Notes under the pieces: model-generated | What the model was told of the DNA's origin: nothing | Database searches by the model: none | The model's input: only the letters and a program-made list of their open reading frames with translations | Position numbers and translations under genes: made by a program | Assembly: GCA_023053685.1 (NCBI GenBank) | Contig: JALIGW010000026.1 | Span: forward strand, 982,501 to 1,046,500 | DNA from: Diadophis punctatus similis | Taxonomy: Eukaryota; Chordata; Lepidosauria; Squamata; Dipsadidae | Length of the DNA stretch: 64,000 nucleotides | Direction: 5' to 3' | Shown: positions 57,330-64,000 of the stretch, in pieces | How the letters are laid out: each line of letters starts with the position of its first letter | Position numbering within the stretch: position 1 is the stretch's first letter

Positions 57330-57780
57330 TCAGCCAAGCTGGGGAGATGCAGGTGCCGGACTACAACTCCCATCCTCCTCCCCAGAGCCAAGGGGAGTCT
57401 TCACACTCACACACCCATCCCGGGGGCGCCAGGTTGGGGAACGCGGGGGAGGGGCTTCCTTCCCCTCCGGCGTCGTCAAGGGGGAGCCCGGGGGCGCCTG
57501 GCGCTGCGGCGACGCCTCCCCCTCACCACAACCCGCGGGCGGACGCCCTCCGCACTCACCGGACTCCCCGCCTGGCTGGGGGGGGCGGTGTGTGTGCGGG
57601 GGGAGGGAAACAAAGCTCCGCCTCGCGCCTGGTTCCGTTTCCGGCGGAGAGAGAGCGAGAGCGAGAGAGCGCTGTTCCCACCGGGGTCCGCTCTCCCCGT
57701 TCCTTTTCACTGGCATTGGCAGCGGCCGCCGCTGTCAACAAACCCCCGCGTCACTTCCGGCGGCCATGCCTTCCATCTCT
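57330..57780 (-). promoter_or_regulatory. ZER1: CpG island / ZER1 promoter and probable non-coding first exon
   Basis: CpG-rich block upstream of ZER1. It has an ACTACAACTCCCA motif (about 57359, ZNF143/GFY-like) and ETS-type CCGGAAGTGACG on the minus strand (about 57750-57762). A related GTTGTAGTCC motif lies at about 57929. The transcription start is not defined. Confidence 0.65.
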
Positions 57781-57984
57781 CCCCCCTCCCCTCTCGCGTG
57801 CCTAGGGGTGCACCGAGACAAACCTTCCCCTCCCTCCAGGAAACAGAGGCGGACGGCGGGGAGTTCCGCCGCACTTCCTTGCCAAGCAGCCCACCTCACC
57901 TTGTGGGTTGTGGGGGGAGGCTGATGGGGGTTGTAGTCCAACCCCTGCAGTTGCCCTGGAATGAGCTCATAATCCCCCCTCAAG

Positions 57985-59840
57985 GATTTGGGGCAGGTGC
58001 TGTTAGGATTCCCTAACAGGGGAAGGAAGGCATCCTCAGGATTGTTCAGGATTGTTCATGCTGAAGAGAAAAGACGGCTTTTTTCTTAAGGGGAGGAGAA
58101 GGTCAGCCTAGGAGGTGTGTGGTCAGATAGCCCCCATCTGCCTTGACATGGCTGCCCTTTGCACCGACGATGACCCCCGGCTGAGCAGTCTTCAAAGCGC
58201 ATTGCAGTGGTCCAGGTACCTTTTGCTTGATCCCACTTTACAAGAATTTCTTCAAGCGTTTCCTCCTTCAAATATTTGGAGGGGTATATTTTGGGCAGCA
58301 GCACCAACAGACAGGCAGACAGGCAGACAAAGAATGGATAAATTGATTGATAGATACAGAATAGATAGATAGAAGACATGGATAGAATAGATGGATGGAT
58401 AGATTGATCACTACACAAAAGGCATGGATAAGATAGATTAGGTAGGTAGGTAGGTAAGTAGGTAGGTAGATAGGTAGGTAGACAGACAGACATGGATAGA
58501 TGGATGGATGTGTGGATAGATAGATAGATAGATAGATAACATGGATTGGATGGATAGATGGATGATGGATGGATTGGTAGGTAGATGATAGACAGACAGA
58601 CGGATTGCTCTCTTACACATATCTTACATATATACAAGATATATACAACCAAACATGTATATATATTTTACCCATCTCATATTTTATGCCTTTACCACAT
58701 TTTTACACTATCCATCTCACCTAAATGGCTCTGGGCATGCTTACCAACAACATAATAAAATAATATAAAAATACGACTTAAAAAAACACAGTTCTGTAAA
58801 CGACTTAGCCAACCAAACTATTTTGCATATTTGCCTCTATGAGGCATTTAATACATAATATATAATAGTATATTATTGTAACAACTGAATGATCAGTATT
58901 AGCAGACACAATTCCTAGTGTACAAAAAGCAATGAAAACAGAACCTACAGTCATATTGTTTATGATTAGTATTATGCATATGAAGTATCATGTATAATTA
59001 ATACGGTATATAAATTGTTATGTATCTTACACAATATGTAAATTGGAAATTGCTTTCCCTGTTGCTCAAAGAAGATGCTAGATACTGATCAAAGATCATG
59101 GGGTCCAGGGAGGGTCCTCACTCCCCTTTAGCAGTGACCCCCAAATAGAGTTCCCCATCCATCTGGGGTGGCTAGACTCTTTATCCCATTATCCCCATTC
59201 AAAAAATCCTGCCTCTTTTTGTTTTATCATTTCAAAAGAAGCACTTATTTCTCTTCCAATAAAAGTCACTTGTAATATTTTAGGAGGATGCACAAAGTCA
59301 GACTGGCCATCAGACTTAGCTGTAATGATGGCTTGTTGACAGGTAACTCAATGTACGGTTAAACCCAACAATGATGGCTTGAGAATCATAGATAGGATCT
59401 CCTGACTGCACTGATCCAGCTAAGATCACAAACAGCAGAAATGAATGTATTTAGGTATTTGCATTTTGGCTCATAGTTGCTAGGGGAGTCCAGCTGAAAG
59501 GATGGGAATTGTAGTCCAAATTCTTGAATGGAACCCTGCCCACCAGAAAAGAGACAATGCTGGCTGTGGAGCACAGGCAATGAAGCCCAGGCTCTGCCAA
59601 GACAGCAGGAACTTTGCCAGATGTGGAGCATAGGCCTCGGAGTCCTGGCCCCCAGAAAAAAAAAGTGTGCTGGCTTGGAGCAATAGGCAGCAGAGTTCAA
59701 GTCCCCCCCCCCAAGACAGTGGGCGCTTTGCCAGCTGTGGAGCATGGGCCAAGGCTCCCACCCACCCAGACAGCTGGGACTGCTGATTGTGGATCTCAGG
59801 CCTTGGAGTGGAGGCTGGTCAGCGGGGGCTCATGGGCTCT
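57985..59840. other. ZER1-TBC1D13 divergent intergenic region
   Basis: Contains a complex GATA/GGTA/GACA microsatellite (58312-58612), then AT-rich sequence to about 59350. A stretch at 59480-59830 repeats a 60-70 bp GC-rich phrase built on GCCAGCTGTGGAGCA-like words (see findings). No exon was recognised. Confidence 0.5.
58312..58612. repeat. Complex GATA/GGTA/GACA/GGAT microsatellite
   Basis: Tracts of GGCA, GATA, GGAT, GGTA, GACA and GATA follow each other over 300 bases between ZER1 and TBC1D13. Confidence 0.9.
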
Positions 59841-60260
59841 GGAGTCCCGCCCGTCCGCCCGCCGGGGAGGAGGGAGGCAGGGCGAGCCGCAAGCCGGGCC
59901 GGCGGGCAGCCGAGCTCCTCCTCCTCTTCCTCCGCCTCCGCCATTTAGTCCTCCCGGCGGCGCGCCGGAGCGCCGGGGAGAAGCGGCGGGAGGGTCCGGG
60001 CCGGTCCCCGCGGGGCCCGCATCATGTCGCGCCTGCACCGGAGCAGGTAAGGAGCCCCGGATGAGATGCCAGAGGGGGACCCCGGCCCACCTTTCCCCGC
60101 GGGAGCCTTGCAAAAAAACCCTGGGGCTTGCATCGCCCCCCTCCGTTCCCATTTGGGGCTGGGGGCCAGGAGGGAAGGGAAGGGGGGCTTTCGACCCAGG
60201 AGTGGGGGGGGGGAAGCACGCCTTTAGGGGCGGATGCAGACGACCCCGGGCAACTCGCCT
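59840..60260 (+). promoter_or_regulatory. TBC1D13: CpG island / TBC1D13 promoter
   Basis: CpG-dense block ending just after the first coding exon. It has CTCCGCCATTTAG (YY1-like) about 90 bases upstream of the ATG. Confidence 0.7.
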
Positions 60261-62009
60261 CCTTCCCTGGGCGGCTTCCCTGCCTCTCTAACGGATCGCC
60301 TTTTTCCTTGGCCCGAGGGCGATGATGGAGCAACCGGGCGCGACTCTGAAAAGACACAATCCCCTGTGTGTGTGTTTGTGTGTTTGTCTAGGCAGTTGAC
60401 AAGCGGCTCCAGCGACCGGCTCTCGGCTTTCTTTTGTTCTTTCTGCCATTCTTTTGGTGGTTTTTCCTTTTTCTGTTTCATTGCCCAACTAAAAGCAACA
60501 ATGAATCCAAGAAAAAGGAAGCTTATTTTAAGTTCCCGAAGGCCCTTGAAATGGTATTCCCCATCCTTCCCCCCAAATTAAACCTTTGCTACTCCTCAAA
60601 TTACTACAGTTGTAGAACGGACTGTGAATGGTGTGTGGTGGGCACACACCAGCTCTTTGCTGATTGTTTAAAAAACCACACAGAGACAAAAACAAAACAC
60701 CGATTATTTCCTTTCCAAATTTCCCTGTTTCTCGCTTGGGGCTTGGCTTGCTGGCTGTGGAAGTTTACTGACGGTGGATTTCCCTCTCTTGAAAGGATGT
60801 AATCTGGAATAAAAGAGGCTTTTGTATGGATTTTTATTAAAGTACATTAGCGAAACGTTTCCAATTTACGGAACAAAATCCATAGTCACCTAAAGAATTG
60901 CGCATAGATTTCTACTGTAGAAAACTGAGTTTATAGCACAAAGATTGTCTTGTGTTTGGGTGCTCCTGTTTTTTTACTTTAAAAAGTAAATGTGTATTTG
61001 GCCAAAGTTTTAAGAGGGCCAAAGAGCCAGAAGATGATAATTTCTGATTTGAGGCAGGAGGAAGTTGCTGTTTTTGTTCAGCTATTCTTTGTGTGCCCAT
61101 TTAAGGATTTTAAACATCTAGAATACCGTTTTTTTCCAGCCAGGTGCTACTCAGGTGTGTTGTCCCAAGATACCCGGGGGCGAGAGGGAACACAGCTGGG
61201 AAATACAGGGAGTCCTCAACTTACAACAGTTCATTTAGTGACAAAAGTTACAACGGCACTGAAAAAAGTGACTATGACCATTTTTCACAATTACGACCTT
61301 TGCAGTATCCCCATTTGGATCGCATCATCAAAATTCAGATGCTTGCGACGGGTTCATATTTATGACCGTTGCTGCGACTCAAGATCCTGAGGTCTTCCGA
61401 TGCGAAGCCAACGGGGGAAGTCAGATTCGCTTAACAACCGTCTGACTAACTTAACGACTGCAACGGTTCAAAAAAGATGGAAAAATGTGGCAGAACTCAC
61501 ATAGCAAATATATTCCTTAGCAACATGAATTTTGGGCTCGGTTGTGGTCGTAAGTCAAGGATTATCTGTATAGATCCAGGGAGACACTGGGACTTTTGCA
61601 GCTGTTGCTGATAACAATTCAGGCGGTTTTTTTGCACTCAGACTTGGTTTAAGCTCAGATAAAAGCCCTTATCAGAATACTGTGGGTTTTTTCAGTTAGC
61701 TTCCATGTGGCCTTATACAAATAATGTTGCACACTCATATTTTGGGCTTCTGGGCTTTATTCCACCCTGAATGGGGCCCCCGAAAGAAACTTTATATGCA
61801 TTTAGCGAAAACCCCAACAAAGTGCTGTGCCTCATATTGTTTCACCAGCCTGCAGGTTCTAGGCAAGACAGAATCTTTTGTGGTTTCAGTGTGTGGGGTG
61901 TGCTAACAGCTTCGTCTTCTTTGTGTTTCCTGTAGAATTGCAGAATTTGAAGAGATCCTGAATGAGCCCAACATTGTGCTGCAAAAGCTGCGGGAATTTT
62001 GTTTCAACG
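60024..62009 (+). CDS. TBC1D13: TBC1D13, first two coding exons (partial, runs off the right edge)
   Basis: GTPase-activating protein for Rab35 with a TBC domain. Exon 1 (60024-60046) encodes MSRLHRSR and ends in phase 2 at a GTAAGG donor. Exon 2 (61936-62009) encodes IAEFEEILNEPNIVLQKLREFCFNG with a matching phase. This parallels the human start (MSSLHKSRIADFQDIL...). The next exon, expected to begin the Pro-Cys-Glu stretch before the TBC core, was not found up to position 64000, so intron 2 is at least 2 kb long. The start ATG sits at the edge of a CpG island that carries a CCGCCATTT (YY1-like) motif at about 59937. The gene is head to head with ZER1, about 2.3 kb apart. Identification rests on 33 residues plus position, and the gene order supports it. 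Confidence 0.9.
61204..61575 (-). repeat. MITE-A, near full length
   Basis: ACAGGGAGTCCTCAACTTAC start and GTCGTAAGTCAAGGATTATC end. Lies in TBC1D13 intron 1. Confidence 0.8.
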
Positions 62010-62099
62010 GTAAGGAAGGTAGGGCAGCGGCCTAGCCTGGCAAAATTTGCACAGAAGGCTGGTTAAGAAAGGTCAGTTTCCCCTGAGAAAAGTTACATA

Positions 62100-62610
62100 A
62101 AATCATAGGGCTGGAAGGGACCTTGGAGGTCTTCTAGTCCAACCCCCAGCTCAAGGCAGGAACCCCATATTAGTCCAGACAAATCTCTTCTTAAAACCCT
62201 TAAAACCCTCCAGTGATGGAGCAACTTCTGGAGGCAAGCAGTTCCAGTGGTTAATTGTTCTTACTGTCAGGAAATTTCTCCTTGGTTCTAGGTTGCTTCT
62301 CTCCTTGCTTAATTTCCATCCATTGCCTCTTCTCCTGCCTTCAGGTGCTTTGGAGAATAGCTTGACTTCCTTGTGGCAGCCCCTCAAATATTGGAACATT
62401 GCTGTCATGTCACTCCTAGTCCTTCTTTTCGTTAGACATACCCTGTTCCTGCAACCGTTCATCATGCACCTTCAGACTCTTCTCTGAACTTTGCAGACTC
62501 TCAACATCTTTTTTGTATCCTGGAGACCAAAACTGGAAGCAGTGTTCCAAGTGTGGTGTTGCCAAGGCAAAATAAAGTGGTACTATCCCTTTTTCTTGCA
62601 AGCCGTGATA
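62100..62610 (-). repeat. CR1 LINE 3' end (reverse)
   Basis: The minus-strand reading carries MTAMFQYLRGCHKEVKLF and GNGWKLSKERSNLEPRRNFL, typical of CR1 ORF2 C-terminus, before the tail at 62102-62160. Lies in TBC1D13 intron 2. Confidence 0.85.
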
Positions 62611-63259
62611 TTTTCACTATCTCCCCCAATCCCTAAATCAAAGACAGCGATAGAAGAGAAGACATCAACCTCCTGTCTTTTATTCTTTTTTTTAATTCTT
62701 TCCTAAGTGTCCACTTTTTGCAGCTTATTTATTACTGTTGAAATACGATTGTTTGAACTCTTCTAATACTGAATCACTGAATCAAATATTTACCGAATGC
62801 AATTCGTTGCAATTTATTAGTCCCCCCCAAAAAAAAAACCCTTTTCCTGTATAAAAACACACTTTCTCCCCCTTTTTGTCATGAAATTCCCAAGTAGGGT
62901 TTGGCAGTCCTCTGCCAACTGGTGTTTAAAGGCCAAAGGTCACTGAATCATCACCTCTATAAATATTTAACAGAAAATGTTCTTGCAAGCTTAAAAATGC
63001 CTTATGCATCAAGTCCATTTTTCTTCCTTTTCCCGATGTAGAAATGCATTGGTGTAGGGTGGAAGTCACTTCTTCAGACTGGATTATGAGGATCTAGTTA
63101 AAAAAACTGTATCCAATGATGACTTTCTTTAAAGCCATCCAGCCTCTAAATCTATGCTTCTCACTGCACCATTGTGTGTGAATGGAGATGAAGCAGGGAA
63201 TGCCAGAAGGAGTGGACATTGATTTGAGAACATGAGCCAGGCCCTGCTGGGTTGGATTT

Positions 63260-63800
63260 CTGGACCGTTCAGTCCAGCCATCTGTTCTCACAGCAACCCA
63301 CTGACTGCCCATGGAAGCTCACGAGTCTCCCAGCAGATGATGGGAAGGAAGATGATGATAACGAGGGAGGAGGAGAAGGGGAAAGAAGAAGATGAGAAAG
63401 CGGAGGAGGAGAAAGAGGAAGAGGAGAAGGATGAGGAGGAGAAGAAGGGGGAGGACCTTGCTGGATTATGTACCTGTCCCATCCGGTCCAGCCATCTGTT
63501 CTCACAGTCACCCACTGACTGCCCATGGAGATGATGGGAAGGAAGATGATGACAATGATGGAAGAGGAAGACGAGGAGGAGGAAGAGGAGAAGGGGGATA
63601 AAGAAGAGGAGGAAGTGAAGGAGGAGGATGACAAGGAGGAGGAAGGGAAAGAGGAAGATGAGAAAGCGGAGGAGGAGAAGGATGAGGAGGAGAAGGGGGA
63701 GGACCTTGATGGATTATGTACCTGTCCCATCCACTCTAGCCATCTGTTCTCACAGTGGCCACCAACTGCCCAAGGAAGTCCACCAGTCTCCCAGCAGGTG
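63260..63800 (+). repeat. Compound minisatellite: 210-250 bp unit plus GAG-rich tracts
   Basis: The phrase CCAGCCATCTGTTCTCACAG recurs at about 63275, 63487 and (as CTAGCCATC...) 63737. GGACCTTG(C/A)TGGATTATG-TACCTGTCCCATCC occurs at 63453 and 63701. Between the phrases lie GGA/GAA/GAT purine tracts of differing length. Lies in TBC1D13 intron 2. Confidence 0.85.
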
Positions 63801-64000
63801 GCCTTCAAAGGTGGCCTCGCGGCTCTTCATCCCAAGATGTCCATAAATTGCCCCAGCCTTTGTTTTTGAGGCCAGCACCCCATCTCAAGGTAGCCAATCC
63901 CAAAGCTGGATTACGTATTGCGTAACAAATATACTTTCTTTGGCCTGTCCTGGTTCTTCCAAGTTTTCACCGGGTGGCCTCCGGTTCTAGTATTTTGAGC

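Larger units (their letters stand above)
54977..57330 (-). other. ZER1: ZER1 5' intron (inferred)
   Basis: The interval between the first coding exon of ZER1 and its CpG island holds no coding exon. It contains a Penelope-like remnant (55220-56100), a reversed CR1 tail (56568-56770), a MITE-B fragment and a second Penelope-like tail (57165-57265). That it is an intron is inferred from the distance to the CpG island. Confidence 0.55.

Noticed and set aside
57198..58016. 272-codon open frame in the ZER1 promoter
   Set aside because: Low-complexity translation from a CpG island, on the strand opposite ZER1, with no domain.
63269..63808. Highly charged open frames over the minisatellite
   Set aside because: Lys/Glu/Arg or Ser/Pro runs from GGA/GAA repeats. 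No start context or splice logic supports a gene.

Overview
This window is vertebrate nuclear DNA. It has intron-rich genes with GT-AG splice sites, CpG-island promoters, and introns full of LINEs, SINEs, MITEs and microsatellites. The repeats point to a squamate reptile, most likely a snake. They include a CR1/L2-type LINE whose 3' tail runs into (AATAG)n / (ATTCT)n, a tRNA-derived Sauria-type SINE, CR1 tails with the reptile-style 3' end, GATA microsatellites, and Penelope-like fragments with a GIY-YIG region. No bacterial, organellar or clearly retroviral sequence was seen. The species itself cannot be read from the window.

Six protein-coding genes are recognisable by exon-by-exon translation. 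From left to right they are: the last four coding exons of UBAC1 (+, 107-3284); complete SET, TAF-I beta type (+, 6415-11775, 8 exons, 276 aa); complete PKN3 (+, 14442-33234, 22 exons, 924 aa); complete ZDHHC12 (-, 36832-41570, 5 exons, 268 aa); complete ZER1 (-, 45802-54976, 15 coding exons, 764 aa); and the first two coding exons of TBC1D13 (+, 60024-62009, continuing past the right edge). For SET, PKN3, ZDHHC12 and ZER1 the exon phases close end to end, so these models are strong. SET-PKN3-ZDHHC12-ZER1-TBC1D13 has the order and orientation of human 9q34.11. UBAC1 next to SET is a different junction from the human one.

The genes are unrelated housekeeping and signalling functions: ubiquitin ligase adaptors (UBAC1, ZER1), a histone chaperone and PP2A inhibitor (SET), a Rho-effector kinase (PKN3), a palmitoyltransferase (ZDHHC12) and a Rab GAP (TBC1D13). 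They are not an operon-like system. CpG islands lie at SET (about 5.3-7.3 kb), PKN3 (14.1-14.6 kb), ZDHHC12 (41.4-41.8 kb), ZER1 (57.4-57.8 kb) and TBC1D13 (59.85-60.2 kb). PKN3 and ZDHHC12 converge, and ZER1 and TBC1D13 diverge.

The non-genic sequence is where most of the unusual structure lies. There are about 20 copies of one MITE-like family, a perfect 40-bp hairpin just downstream of PKN3, nested insertions with readable target-site duplications, and an inverted LINE pair flanking PKN3 exons 9-16. There are also a tandem array built from a MITE half, palindromic Penelope-like tails, and long microsatellites. I did not find a clearly new biological system. The best candidates for follow-up are structural and regulatory.
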